Source: CAWDLX01 sp963753485
GTDB taxonomy: Bacteria; Actinomycetota; Actinomycetes; Mycobacteriales; Micromonosporaceae
Reading direction: 5' to 3'
Assembly (NCBI GenBank): GCA_963753485.1
Contig: CAVWCL010000005.1
Coordinates: 186,001 to 250,000 of the forward strand
Length of the DNA: 64,000 bases
The position numbers were made by a program, and so were the translations under genes. The stretch's first letter is position 1. Each line of letters opens with the position of its first letter. The notes beneath the pieces are model-generated. The model was not told the DNA's origin. It saw only the letters and a list, made by a program, of their open reading frames with translations, and did not search any database. This document shows positions 25,045 to 34,509 of this stretch, one piece after another.

Positions 25045-26586
25045 TCAGCGGGCAGGGCAGGTGGTGCCGGGCTTCGGTACCTGCAGATCGATGAAGTAGG
25101 TGTCCACCGCCGTGCGGATGCAGGCCGTCTCCGGGTACGCGGTGTGGCCCTCGCCCTGCCAGGTGAGCACGGTGCCGGTGCCGAGCATGGTGGCCAGCCG
25201 GGCGGTCGACTCGTACGGCGTGGCCGGGTCACCGGTGGTGCCGATCACCACGATCGGCGGGGATCCGTTCGCCTTGCCGGTGGGGTACGGGTCCTTCGTC
25301 GCCCGCCAGACCGAACAGCTCACCAGGCTCGCCGCGATCGGCGCGCCGAAGAGCGGATACCGGGTGCGCCACTGGGACTGCAGGGAGCGGATCTGGTCGA
25401 GGTTCGGGTACGCGGCGTCGGCACAGTTGATCGCGTCGTTGGCGTCGAACAGGTTGCTGTAGCTGCCGTCGGGGTTGCGCTCGGCGTAGCTGTCGGCCAG
25501 CAGGAACAGGTACTGCGTCCGGCCGTGTCCGAGGTCGTCGATGGCCCGCGCAAGGTAGGGCCAGGTGTCCTGCGAGTAGAGCGAGGCGACCAGCGCATAG
25601 AAGACCCAGCCGGCGGTCGCCTTGCGGCCACCCGGCCCGGCCACCGGCGCGGTGCGCGCGGTGTCGATCGCGTTCTGGACCGCGGCCCGGGGGTCGGCGC
25701 TGATCGGGCATTGGCTGGCGTGCTGCTGGCACCAGGTGGTGAAGTTGGCGAAGGCCCGCTCGAATCCCTTCGCCTGCCCCTCGGCGGAGTCGATCGCGTT
25801 CTGGGTCGGGTCGACCGCTCCGTCGAGCACCATTGCCCGGATGTTGCGACCGAACAGCTCGGCGTAGACGGCGCCCAGCAGCGTGCCGTAGGAGAAGCCG
25901 AGGTAGTTGAGTTTCGGCTCGCCGAGAGCGGCCCGGATCGCGTCGATGTCCCGGGCGGCCTGCTCGGTGGCGAAAAGCGAGAGCTGGGCGCCGTACTTGG
26001 CCGCACAGTCGCTGGCGATGTGCTGGTTCAGGGTGACCAGGCCCTGGAACGAGCTGTCGCTGGCCGGATCCGGGTCGTAGCCGAAGTTCGCGTCGAGATC
26101 CGCGTTCGAGATGCACTCCACCGGGGCCGACCGACCCACCCCGCGCGGGTCGAAGCCGACCAGGTCGAAACGGGTGAGCAGGCCGCCGACGCGCGGCGCG
26201 AGCTGGGCGGCGAAGTCGAAGCCCGAGCCGCCGGGGCCGCCCGGGTTGATCACGATCGAGCCGAGCGGATCGTGCTCGGCGGACGAGTGGATCCGCATCA
26301 CGGCGATGGCGAACGTCTTGCCGTCGCTGGCCTTGCCATTGGTCGCGGTCCGCCAGTCAGCCGGCACGGTCACGGTGCCACACGCGGCGGCGAGCGATGC
26401 CGGGAGTGAGCTATTGATCTTGCGTGCGTCCGCGGTGCAGTCCCGCCAGGTGATCGTGCCGGCGCTGGAGCCGGGGCCGCCCGATCCGGGCGAGGGTTTC
26501 CACTCGATGGTCGGCGAGGAGGTGCAGGCCGCGGTGGCGACCGTAAGGGCCGCGATGGTGGCCAGCAACGCGAGGCGACGGCGCAC
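25045..26586 (-). CDS. Secreted alpha/beta-hydrolase (tripeptidyl aminopeptidase-like lipoprotein)
   Basis: A 513-residue exported hydrolase of the SlpD/SlpE type. The lipoprotein signal is LLATIAALTVATAAC. The oxyanion region is SIVINPGGPGGSG, the nucleophile Ser lies in LGFSYGTLLG, the Asp in IGTTGDPATPY and the His in GEGHTAY. A TAP-like C-terminal domain completes it. It probably trims peptides outside the cell. GTG 26586 follows GGGAGGAGAA. It converges on the ligD-type gene across repeat copy 3. Confidence 0.9.
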   Translation of the reverse strand: MRRRLALLATIAALTVATAACTSSPTIEWKPSPGSGGPGSSAGTITWRDCTADARKINSSLPASLAAACGTVTVPADWRTATNGKASDGKTFAIAVMRIHSSAEHDPLGSIVINPGGPGGSGFDFAAQLAPRVGGLLTRFDLVGFDPRGVGRSAPVECISNADLDANFGYDPDPASDSSFQGLVTLNQHIASDCAAKYGAQLSLFATEQAARDIDAIRAALGEPKLNYLGFSYGTLLGAVYAELFGRNIRAMVLDGAVDPTQNAIDSAEGQAKGFERAFANFTTWCQQHASQCPISADPRAAVQNAIDTARTAPVAGPGGRKATAGWVFYALVASLYSQDTWPYLARAIDDLGHGRTQYLFLLADSYAERNPDGSYSNLFDANDAINCADAAYPNLDQIRSLQSQWRTRYPLFGAPIAASLVSCSVWRATKDPYPTGKANGSPPIVVIGTTGDPATPYESTARLATMLGTGTVLTWQGEGHTAYPETACIRTAVDTYFIDLQVPKPGTTCPAR

Positions 26587-26682
26587 AGGGTTCTCCTCCC
26601 GAGAGCGGATGACGTCAAGGCTACGGGCTGTCGTCGAGCACACTGCACGGTGTCGCGCGGCGCGCCTCACCCCCGGCCACGT

Positions 26683-26736
26683 GTTAGCAAGGGCACCCTT
26701 TACCACTGAATGCGTTAATGGGGTGCCCTTCCTAAC
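26683..26736 (+). repeat. 54-bp palindromic repeat, copy 1, with adjacent AAGC/AAGG tract
   Basis: The ends GTTAGCAAGGGCACC and GGTGCCCTTCCTAAC are near-perfect inverted repeats around a 54-bp unit that matches 55103-55156 in the opposite orientation (46 of 54 identical by eye). An AAGC/AAGG low-complexity tract follows to about 26765. Confidence 0.85.
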
Positions 26737-26816
26737 AAGCAAGCAAGGAAGGAAGCAAGCAAGGCCAGCGCGGGCGACCGGTCTGGCGGGGGGCTGCCCG
26801 TATTGGGGATCAGCGC

Positions 26817-27782
26817 TCAGAACGTGGCGAATGAGCGGACCGGCATCCGGGGACCGAAGCGCGGGGCGGACAGCCCGCTCGCCTCCAGCAGGACGCAGAC
26901 CCGTCCTCGATGGCCGCGGAACGGCTCCAGCAACTCCAGCATCCGGCGGTCGGCCGGGCTCAACGCGCCCGGCGCCGGGTCGGGTCCGGCGTCGCGGGAG
27001 CCCGCCCTCGCCTGTCCGGCCAGCGCCCAGGAGACCAGGTGTGGGATGTGGTAGTCGCCGACCGAGACGGCGTCCGGATCGCCGTGGGTCACCCGGACCA
27101 CCTCGGCGGCGGTCCACGCACCGATCCCGGGGATCGAGGTGAGCCGGGCGGTCAGCGAGGCCGCGTCCGGGCACGCTTCCAGCTGGTCGGCGACCGCGGC
27201 CACCCGGCGCAAGGCGTCGGCGCGGCGCTGTTCCACCCCGAACGGATGGAACACCCAGTACGGCGTGGCGGCGACCGCGTCCGGGTCAGGCGGTAGCAGC
27301 AGGTCCGGCAGCGTGCCCGGCGCGGGCTCGCCCCCGGCCCGGCGATGGAAGTGGCGGACCGTCGCCGCGTAGGCCTGGTACGCCTCGGAGCCGGTGACCT
27401 TCTGTTCCAGCACGGCTCGCAACACGCGGGGGAAGACCCGGCCGGTCGCGGCCAGCCGGTGTCCCTTGTGGAGACGTGCGAGCCGGTCGACCACCGGATG
27501 CGCCCGGGCCACCTGGGCGAAGCCGGTCAGATCGTCGCGCAGGCCGGCGACGGCATCGGCGCGGTCCAGTACCCAGTCAGCCCCGGGCCCGTACCCGGTC
27601 GCGATCAGCTCGGCGCCGTCGCGGCGAAGGCTCAGCGTGGCCGGTCCGGCGGGGGTCCGGGTGGCCCACCAGAACGACCGCTCCGCCACCCGGAAGCATG
27701 GGTCGTGGCGGCTCATCGGTAGGGCGCGCACGGTGCCCGCGAAGTCGTAGCCGTCGGGCAACGCCAACCGCCGAGTAGCCAC
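26817..27782 (-). CDS. AlkA-like DNA-3-methyladenine glycosylase
   Basis: A 321-residue HhH-GPD glycosylase. The helix-hairpin-helix and catalytic Asp are in LTSIPGIGAWTAAEVV and DAVSVGDYHIPHL, and LEQKVTGSEAYQAY precedes them. It excises alkylated bases to start base-excision repair. It is the last gene of a tightly spaced operon downstream of the NurA-like gene (5 bp gap), linking base repair to the DNA end-processing genes upstream. Confidence 0.87.
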   Translation of the reverse strand: MATRRLALPDGYDFAGTVRALPMSRHDPCFRVAERSFWWATRTPAGPATLSLRRDGAELIATGYGPGADWVLDRADAVAGLRDDLTGFAQVARAHPVVDRLARLHKGHRLAATGRVFPRVLRAVLEQKVTGSEAYQAYAATVRHFHRRAGGEPAPGTLPDLLLPPDPDAVAATPYWVFHPFGVEQRRADALRRVAAVADQLEACPDAASLTARLTSIPGIGAWTAAEVVRVTHGDPDAVSVGDYHIPHLVSWALAGQARAGSRDAGPDPAPGALSPADRRMLELLEPFRGHRGRVCVLLEASGLSAPRFGPRMPVRSFATF

Positions 27783-27787
27783 CCCGG

Positions 27788-28894
27788 TCAGGCCGCGTCG
27801 GCGCCGGCGGCGTGGGCCGCGTCGAGCCCGGCGGCGTGGGCCGCGTCGAGCCCGGCGGCGTGGGCCGCGTCGAGCCCGGCGGCGTGGGCCGCGTCGAGCC
27901 CGGCGGCGTGGGCCGCGTCGAGCCCGGCGGCGTGGGCCGCGGCCGCGCTCACCAGGCTGCGCAGCAGCAGGCGGGGATCTCCGAGCATGCCGCGCAGCCT
28001 ACGCTCCAGCCCCGCGATCGGCGTCAGGTTCTGCGGCGCCCGGGCGTCCTTGTAGCCGGGCGACGCGAACCGCGGCAGGGTCAACGCGGCCCGGTCGGAC
28101 AGTTCGATCACCTCGCCGCGGGGAAGGTCGGCGGCGGCCTCGACGCGGACCACGCCGGCCCAGGGTGACCCGCCCGGACCGGGGAGCTTGAGGTACCACG
28201 TGTAGCGGTGCCAGCTGGTGCCGAGCAGGAAGACCGGGGTCCGCTGGCCCGGCCGCAGTTGGCCGATGATCGCCGCGAGCTCCGCCGGTAGGTACTGGGT
28301 GTGGTGAGTCTTGACATACCCGAGAGCCCGGGGCAGGTGGGCCCGGCCACGCAGCGGCCCGTCGATGACGAGCAGGTCGTCCGCACCGTCGCCGACCGAC
28401 CGGACCTCGGCCGAGACGAGGGCCTCCAGTGCCTGCAGGTCGGCCTGGATCCCCGCGGTGAGGACCGCCGGCTCGCCGCCGCTCACCGGCCGCACGGGGT
28501 ACCGGGTGATTCCGCTACCCAGCTCGACCGCGTCCGCGGCCGGGGTGAAGAGTCCACGCTCGACCCGGGCCCGTACCACCTCGGCCCGACCGCGGCGCAG
28601 GTCGCAACGCACGACACCGGCGGCGTACGAGGCGGCCAGGCCCGGGTGCAACGGGCCGTCGGCCGGTTCCACCCAGATCCGGGCGTCGACGCGGCGGACA
28701 CCGTCGACCATGAGCACCACCGGCGGGGTGCGCAGCTCGGGCGGCGGGCTCAGCGGTTGCCACCCACCGGGCGGGCGTTCGACGTCGAGGACCAGCCGCG
28801 CGCTGCTCTGCCCGGCCGGGCCGGTCTCGGCCGGGTCCACCGCGGCGGCGTAGGAGGGATCCCAGCTGTCCACGTGCAGGCGTACCGGGGTCAT
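27788..28894 (-). CDS. Putative NurA-like nuclease
   Basis: A 368-residue protein with acidic motifs in the order seen in NurA nucleases: an N-terminal Asp (HVDSWDPSY), VVLMVDGVRRVDARIW around residue 63, then LLVIDGPLRGR and LGYVKTHHTQYL around residues 170-195, and a late WYLKLPG...GVVRVE segment. NurA is a 5'-3' nuclease that works with HerA and Mre11-Rad50 in archaea; this gene lies in one operon with HerA-, SbcD- and SbcC-type genes, which is the main support. The C-terminus is a tandem repeat of AAHAAGLD (six units). Nuclease activity is inferred, not shown. Confidence 0.6.
   Translation of the reverse strand: MTPVRLHVDSWDPSYAAAVDPAETGPAGQSSARLVLDVERPPGGWQPLSPPPELRTPPVVLMVDGVRRVDARIWVEPADGPLHPGLAASYAAGVVRCDLRRGRAEVVRARVERGLFTPAADAVELGSGITRYPVRPVSGGEPAVLTAGIQADLQALEALVSAEVRSVGDGADDLLVIDGPLRGRAHLPRALGYVKTHHTQYLPAELAAIIGQLRPGQRTPVFLLGTSWHRYTWYLKLPGPGGSPWAGVVRVEAAADLPRGEVIELSDRAALTLPRFASPGYKDARAPQNLTPIAGLERRLRGMLGDPRLLLRSLVSAAAAHAAGLDAAHAAGLDAAHAAGLDAAHAAGLDAAHAAGLDAAHAAGADAA
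27791..27940 (-). repeat. 24-bp tandem repeat encoding AAHAAGLD
   Basis: About six 24-bp units encode AAHAAGLD repeats at the very end of the NurA-like protein; the last unit varies to AAHAAGAD. The units are almost identical at the DNA level, so the copy number is likely unstable. Confidence 0.93.
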
Positions 28895-28899
28895 CCGGG

Positions 28900-31401
28900 T
28901 CAGCCGAGCCGCTCGATGTGGGCCACGCCCCGGGCGTCCTTGCTCACCTCGAAGCGGACCGGGATCCGCTCGGCGAGGGCCGGCACGTGGGTCACCACGC
29001 CGACCAGCCGGTCGCCCCGGGCGGCCAGGTTCTCCAGGGTCGCGGCGACCAGATCGAGCGTGGTCGTGTCCAGGGTGCCGAAGCCCTCGTCGAGCATGAT
29101 CGACTCGAGGCTCGCCGAGGTGCTCGACAAGCCGGCGAGCTGCTCGGAGAGGGCCAGGGCGAGGGCCAGCGATGCCTGGAACGTCTCGCCACCGGAGAGC
29201 GTGCGCACCCCGCGACGCAGGCCGGCGTCGGCGTGGTCGACGACGTGGAACTCACCCTTGTCGTGGGCCAGGTCGTACTGGCCGCCGGAGAGCTCGCGCA
29301 GGATCCGGGAGGCCCCGGTGACCAGCGCGTCCAGCGCCTCGGCGAGCAGCCACCGCTCGAACCGGTCGGCCCGCAGGTGCAGCGCGAGCGCCTTGGCCAC
29401 CTGCGCCTGGCGTTCGTAGCGCGCCACCTGCTCAGCCAGTCGGGTGGCCTGCTCGCGTAGCTCGACCACCCGCTGGTGGGCGGCGGTGCGGCGTTGCGCG
29501 GCCAGCGCGGCCGCCTGCCGGTACGCCGGCGCCTCGGTGGTCGGCGCGATCGCTGGTACGCCGGCGGCGCTGAACTGCTCGTCCAGGCGGGCGACCCGCT
29601 CGGTGATCGCGGCGAGCGCCGACTCCGCCCGCGCAACCAGCGTGGCCCGGGCGGCGGTGCGGTCGGAGTGGACAGCGGCGGCCCAAACGTGTAGGGCCTG
29701 CCAGGATCCGGCGAGGTCGTCGCGGTCGGGGCTGGGCGGTTCGTGCCCGGCCAAGCCGTCGCGCACCAGGTCGAACTCGCGCCACGCCCCGCGCAGCCGG
29801 TCCTGCGCCGACCGGGCCGCACCGGTGGCCCGGCGCAGCTGCCCGCGGGCGTCCCGAACGGCTGCGGCCCCGGCCTCGACCGCCCGTTCGGACTTAGTGA
29901 TCGACTGGAGCTGCCCGCGGACGGCGGCGAGCGGGCCCGCCGCGGCGAGTTCCCGGCGGCTGTCGTCCAGCCGCCGGACCGACTCCTCGTGCTGCGCGCC
30001 GACCGCGGCCAGGTCACGATCGAGTTGCCGGAGCGCGGTGTCGAGGCGGTCCGCGATCGCGGCCGCGCCCTTCGCCGCCTTCTCAGCCTCGGCGTGGCGC
30101 CGCTTGGCCGAGGTGAGGGCCGGGGTCGCGGGCATCGCCGGCACCACGAGGACTTCCTGCTCGCAGACCGGGCAGGGGGCGCCGGCGACCAGGTGGGCGC
30201 GCAGGCTGGCGGCCCGGTCGGCGGTCTGCGCCGCCTCGATGCCGGCGAGCGCGTCCTGGGCGGCCGCGGTGGCCCGGCCAGCCGTGTCCTGGGCCTCGGC
30301 GAGCCCGGCCGCCACCCGGGCATGCTCCACGCTCACCGCGTGGACCCGCTGGGCCAGCTCGGCTACTCGCCGGTTGAGCCGCTCCTGCTCGCCGTAGCCG
30401 TCCACGACCCGCTGCAGGGTGGCCCGGTCGCCGGCCGCGGCCAGCTCGGCGCGCAGCTTCTCGTCGCGTTCCTCGGCGGCGAGCACCTCCGCCTCGGCCA
30501 GCTCGAGCGCCTGCCGGGCGGCGGCGGCGTCAGAGCCGAGCGTGGCCACGGCCGCCGGCAGGCGGACCGAGGAGAGCCGCGCCAGCTCGTCGGCGAGGCG
30601 GGTCAGGTCGGCCTGGGCGGCCGCACCGGCGGCGCTCGCCTCGATCAGCGCCGGCAGCTCCCCTTCGACCGCCTCGACCAGGGTGTGCGCGGCCGCCATC
30701 TCCTGCTCAGCGGTGGCCAGGCTGGCGTCGTCGGCTCCGGAGACGTCGCCGAGCAGGCTGCGGGTGGCGCTCGCGGCCGCCTCGGCCTCCCGCTGGACCA
30801 GGCCGGCCCGCTCCCCGATCCGCCGGTACACGTGCAGGCCGAGCAGGTTGACCAGGATGTCCTGGCGCTCCTTCGGCTTGGCGTGCAGGAAGCGGGCGAA
30901 CGCCCCCTGCGGCAGCATGACGCTGCTGGTGAACTGCTCGTACGGTAGGCCGACGGCGGCCTGCACGGCCGCGTCCATCTCGGTCGGGGTGCCGGCGAGC
31001 ACGGTGCCGAGGCTCTCCGCGCCCCGCTGGGCCGGAGCCAGGTCGAAGGTCGACAGGTCGAAGCCGGCCGGCAGCTGCTCGAGACCGGCCTGGGCGGTCC
31101 ACACCTTGCCTTTGCCGTCGCGGCGCACCACCCGGGTGGCGACGAAACGGGCGCCGGCCGCCTCGAAAACCAGCCGCACCCGGGCCTCGGTGGCCGACGG
31201 GGACAGCGCGTGCTCGATGCTGCGCCGGTCGTCCCACCGGGGGACGGTGCCGTAGAGCGCGAAGCAGATCGCGTCCAGCACGGTCGACTTGCCCGAGCCG
31301 GTCGGTCCGACGAGGACGAAGAAGTCGGCGTCGGTGAGGTCCACTGTGGTCGGATCCCGGAACACGGTGAACCCGGCCATGTCCAGTCGCAGCGGCCTCA
31401 C
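28900..31401 (-). CDS. sbcC: Exonuclease SbcC (Rad50-like SMC ATPase)
   Basis: An 833-residue SMC-family ATPase. Walker A is VGPTGSGKSTVLD near residue 32. Long Ala/Arg/Glu-rich coiled coils flank a zinc hook CPVCEQ around residue 405. The C-terminal half has the signature LSGGETFQASLAL and Walker B/D-loop IMLDEGFGTLD. With SbcD it opens and resects DNA ends and hairpins. GTG 31401 overlaps the sbcD stop by 4 bp (GTGA). It is part of the herA-like operon. Confidence 0.95.
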   Translation of the reverse strand: MRPLRLDMAGFTVFRDPTTVDLTDADFFVLVGPTGSGKSTVLDAICFALYGTVPRWDDRRSIEHALSPSATEARVRLVFEAAGARFVATRVVRRDGKGKVWTAQAGLEQLPAGFDLSTFDLAPAQRGAESLGTVLAGTPTEMDAAVQAAVGLPYEQFTSSVMLPQGAFARFLHAKPKERQDILVNLLGLHVYRRIGERAGLVQREAEAAASATRSLLGDVSGADDASLATAEQEMAAAHTLVEAVEGELPALIEASAAGAAAQADLTRLADELARLSSVRLPAAVATLGSDAAAARQALELAEAEVLAAEERDEKLRAELAAAGDRATLQRVVDGYGEQERLNRRVAELAQRVHAVSVEHARVAAGLAEAQDTAGRATAAAQDALAGIEAAQTADRAASLRAHLVAGAPCPVCEQEVLVVPAMPATPALTSAKRRHAEAEKAAKGAAAIADRLDTALRQLDRDLAAVGAQHEESVRRLDDSRRELAAAGPLAAVRGQLQSITKSERAVEAGAAAVRDARGQLRRATGAARSAQDRLRGAWREFDLVRDGLAGHEPPSPDRDDLAGSWQALHVWAAAVHSDRTAARATLVARAESALAAITERVARLDEQFSAAGVPAIAPTTEAPAYRQAAALAAQRRTAAHQRVVELREQATRLAEQVARYERQAQVAKALALHLRADRFERWLLAEALDALVTGASRILRELSGGQYDLAHDKGEFHVVDHADAGLRRGVRTLSGGETFQASLALALALSEQLAGLSSTSASLESIMLDEGFGTLDTTTLDLVAATLENLAARGDRLVGVVTHVPALAERIPVRFEVSKDARGVAHIERLG

Positions 31402-32552
31402 GCGGTCCCCACCTCCTCGAGCATGCGTCCGAACAGCTCGCCGACCTCGGTGTCGGCGACACCCTTGGCCTCGAGGTACTCGGCGAAGAGCTCACGCGGC
31501 GAGCGGCCGACGTTGCTGACCCGCCGCGCCGTCGGGTCGAGGTCGGGCAGCAGCCCGGGATCGATGCGCACCTCCAGCGCCCGTGGCAGCAACGCCTGGA
31601 CGTCCTCCTTCAGGCCCGCGCGCGTCTTCTCCTTGACGTAGACCCGCAGCCAGGCCGACTCGTCGACCGGGACCGACGCCAGCTCGGCCAGCGTCCCCCG
31701 TACCGTGCGCAGCGGGACCGCCGCGGTCAGCGGCACCGCCCGTACCTTGGCGGCCGTCCCGGCGGTGACCTCCACGATGGACACCGATGGCTGGTTGTCC
31801 TGCTCACCGAAGTCGATCGCGAGCGGACTGCCGCAGTAGTGCACCGGGCAGGGTGCCGGAACCTGTTGGCGGCGGTGCAGATGGCCCAGCGCGGCGTAAT
31901 GGGTCGAGGCCGGGAAGACCGTTGACGGCACGGCGTACGCCTCGATGGTGTGCGCATCGCGCTCGCCGCCACCCAATCGGCCGCCGACAACGGTGAGGTG
32001 GGCCGTGACGAGGTTCACCGTGCTCGACCCGTCGGCGAACGGCTCGGTCAGCGTGGCGATCAGGCGGGCCAGATGGTCGGCGTAGGTCGCGCTGGCGTCG
32101 GCCCCGGTGAGCTCGAACATCTCCGACGCCCGCACCGCGTAACGCTGCGACACGAACGGCAGTGCGGCCAGCCGCCAGGCCTCGCCGCCGGCCGTGACGC
32201 CGGTGATGAGGTGGTCGTCCGGCTTTCCGATGGTCCCGCGCAGGGTGACCCCGGCCCCGTCCGCCCACGGGCGCAGAGCGTCGATCTCCTGGCCGTGGTC
32301 ATGGTTCCCGGCGATGACCACGACGGCGGACGAGTGCCTGCGCAGCGCGGTGAGCGCCCGTACCACGATCTTCTTCGGATCGGCGGCCGGGGCGGGGGAG
32401 TCGTAGAGGTCGCCGGCGACGATCGCGAGGTCGGGCCGTTCCACCTCGGCGATCCGGACGATCTCGGCGAGCACGGCGAGCTGCTCGTCCAACCGCGACT
32501 GTCCCTTGAGGACCTTGCCGAGGTGCCAGTCGGAGGTGTGCAGGATCTTCAT
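31398..32552 (-). CDS. sbcD: Exonuclease SbcD (Mre11-like)
   Basis: A 384-residue calcineurin-like phosphoesterase nuclease. Metal-binding motifs are HTSDWHLGK at the start, AGDLYDS, VIAGNHDHG and the late LGHLHRRQ. ATG 32552 gives the canonical MKILHTSDWHLG N-terminus. It overlaps sbcC and lies 13 bp after the HerA-like gene. It supplies nuclease activity to the SbcCD complex. Confidence 0.95.
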   Translation of the reverse strand: MKILHTSDWHLGKVLKGQSRLDEQLAVLAEIVRIAEVERPDLAIVAGDLYDSPAPAADPKKIVVRALTALRRHSSAVVVIAGNHDHGQEIDALRPWADGAGVTLRGTIGKPDDHLITGVTAGGEAWRLAALPFVSQRYAVRASEMFELTGADASATYADHLARLIATLTEPFADGSSTVNLVTAHLTVVGGRLGGGERDAHTIEAYAVPSTVFPASTHYAALGHLHRRQQVPAPCPVHYCGSPLAIDFGEQDNQPSVSIVEVTAGTAAKVRAVPLTAAVPLRTVRGTLAELASVPVDESAWLRVYVKEKTRAGLKEDVQALLPRALEVRIDPGLLPDLDPTARRVSNVGRSPRELFAEYLEAKGVADTEVGELFGRMLEEVGTA

Positions 32553-32565
32553 CCGTACCTCGCGA

Positions 32566-34320
32566 TCAGAACGGGATCTCGTCGTCGGCGATGCCGGCGC
32601 GGGCCGCACCGACGACCGCGAACGGGTCGGTGCCGGAGACCAGCGAACGGATGGTCGCGGTCGGCGCGGCCCCGGCCTCGCCCGGTCGGGTGGCCCAGGC
32701 CGGGAATGGGAACTCCACCGCGAGCGGCACCGGGATGTCGGGCTGGCTGACGAACATGGTGCCCGGCTTGGCGATCAGCGCACGCTTGAGCTGGGCCGGC
32801 GGCAGGAAGCCGTACTCCGGTCGGCCGGACTCGGCCGCGTCCAACCGGCCGACCACCTTGACCGCCGAGTTGACGATGATGCGCCGCTCGACCTCGCTCG
32901 CGGTCTGCTGGGCGCCGATGAGCACCACACCGAGGGAACGACCCCGCTCGGCGATGTCGAGCAGCACCTCCTTGATCGGTGACGAGCCGTCCCGGGGGGC
33001 GTACTTGTTGAGCTCGTCGAGCACCACGAAGAGCAACGGCTTGGCGGTGCCGCTGCGCTCCTTGCGGTCGAACTCCGATGTGAGGATGACGCCGACCACG
33101 AACCGCTGCGCCCGGTCCGCCAGGTTGTGCAGGTCGACCACGGTGACCTGCGCGCTCTGGGCGGTCTCCACGCCGTGGCGGCGGTCGGTGGGCAGGTCGC
33201 CGCGGATCAGCCGGGCCAGGTCGCGGGTGCTGGCGACGAGCCGGCGCAGGAACGCGTTGACGGTGCCCAGCCCGACCGTCGACCCGGCCCACTCGGCCCG
33301 GGTCTCCTCGTCGCCCAGGCGCTGCGCGATGAACTCCACGAGATCGGAGTACGAGCCGATCCGGACACCGTCCAGCACCACGCCGCCGTCGGCCGCGCTC
33401 GCGTGCCGGTGCAGGTACGCGGTGACCGCGTGCACCACCATCGTGTACTGCTGGCGGTCGTCGTCGGCGTCGGCGAACACGTACGGCAGTAGCCGGTCGG
33501 CGCAGAACTCCGCGACCGTCCAGTAGAACGAGTCGACTCCGGTGAGCCGGCTGGCGACATCGGGGGCGCCGCTGCGGTCACCGGCGCGCGGCGGGGCGTA
33601 GACGCACACGTCCGGGAACGGCCCGGCATCCAGCCCGAGCCGGGCGTACGCCGCCCGGATGTCCGCGTCGAGGCGCGTGTTGGGGTGGTCGAGGAAGAGC
33701 AGGTCCTCACCCTTGACGTTGAAGATCAGGGCCCGGGTGTTGGCGGTTTCGCCGGCCCCGCCGAGCACGCCGGATCGGAACACCGCGTAGAGCAGCCAGG
33801 TGGCGAAGCTGGTCTTGGTCGCCACCCCCGAGATACCGGAGATGGAGACGTGCGCTCCCCGGGTGCCGTCGAGGAAGTCGGGGTTGAGGTAGAGCGGCTC
33901 GCCGTCGCGGCCCACCCCGATCGGCACCCGTCGCTGCATCCGGTCGAAGTAGAGCGCCCCGTCGCGCTCCTCGCCACTGGCCCGGCGCACGACGCCCCCC
34001 GGCTCGGGCGGGACGTAGATCTCTGGCTCCACCCGGGTGGTGGTGATCTCGGCCGCCTCCTGGACCTGCGCCGGCAGCGTTCCGTCGGCGATCGCGAAGA
34101 CATCGGAGTCGAAGGCCGCGCCCTCGTGCCGGGCCCGGACCTGGGTCACCACGCCGGCGATCGTCACCGGCCCGCGACCCGGCACCGGCAACTCCCGCGT
34201 GGTGACGACGACGTCGTCGAGCTGCAGGTACGCGCCGGGGCGCACGGCGACCCAGAACTGCAGCGGGGTGGCGTCGACCGTGCCGAGCACGCGTCCGACC
34301 GCATCGCCCTCCATCGGCAC
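32566..34320 (-). CDS. HerA-like DNA translocase/ATPase
   Basis: A 584-residue ATP-binding protein with the HerA layout: an N-terminal HAS-barrel-like beta domain (VGRVLGTVDATPLQFWVAV), then a RecA-like core with SISGISGVATKTSF in the Walker A position, Walker B LLFVVLDELNKYAP, and a sensor-like LIGAQQTASEVE. The Walker A is non-canonical (Thr before the Lys instead of Gly). HerA hexamers pump DNA for NurA and Mre11-Rad50. The start is GTG 34320 after GGAGGGGGG, or ATG 34314. It is the first gene of the operon herA-sbcD-sbcC-nurA-like-alkA. Confidence 0.82.
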   Translation of the reverse strand: MPMEGDAVGRVLGTVDATPLQFWVAVRPGAYLQLDDVVVTTRELPVPGRGPVTIAGVVTQVRARHEGAAFDSDVFAIADGTLPAQVQEAAEITTTRVEPEIYVPPEPGGVVRRASGEERDGALYFDRMQRRVPIGVGRDGEPLYLNPDFLDGTRGAHVSISGISGVATKTSFATWLLYAVFRSGVLGGAGETANTRALIFNVKGEDLLFLDHPNTRLDADIRAAYARLGLDAGPFPDVCVYAPPRAGDRSGAPDVASRLTGVDSFYWTVAEFCADRLLPYVFADADDDRQQYTMVVHAVTAYLHRHASAADGGVVLDGVRIGSYSDLVEFIAQRLGDEETRAEWAGSTVGLGTVNAFLRRLVASTRDLARLIRGDLPTDRRHGVETAQSAQVTVVDLHNLADRAQRFVVGVILTSEFDRKERSGTAKPLLFVVLDELNKYAPRDGSSPIKEVLLDIAERGRSLGVVLIGAQQTASEVERRIIVNSAVKVVGRLDAAESGRPEYGFLPPAQLKRALIAKPGTMFVSQPDIPVPLAVEFPFPAWATRPGEAGAAPTATIRSLVSGTDPFAVVGAARAGIADDEIPF

Positions 34321-34509
34321 CCCCCTCCGGTACGCCGGCTGTAGGCATCGTGCACCCGGCGGGCGGTCGGGCCGTGGACCTCGACAGGCTCCGCGAGTCT
34401 CCCGACAACGGACGATTTACGCATATCGCCGCACCGGGGTCGACCAGCCTCACCAAGCGAGTCCGGCTCGCGACGATATGGCTCGGTGCGACGCGGGGAC
34501 GGGCCCGCG

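Noticed and set aside
27791..27940. CRISPR-like repeat array
   Set aside because: The repeats are directly tandem with no spacers and are in frame with a coding region.
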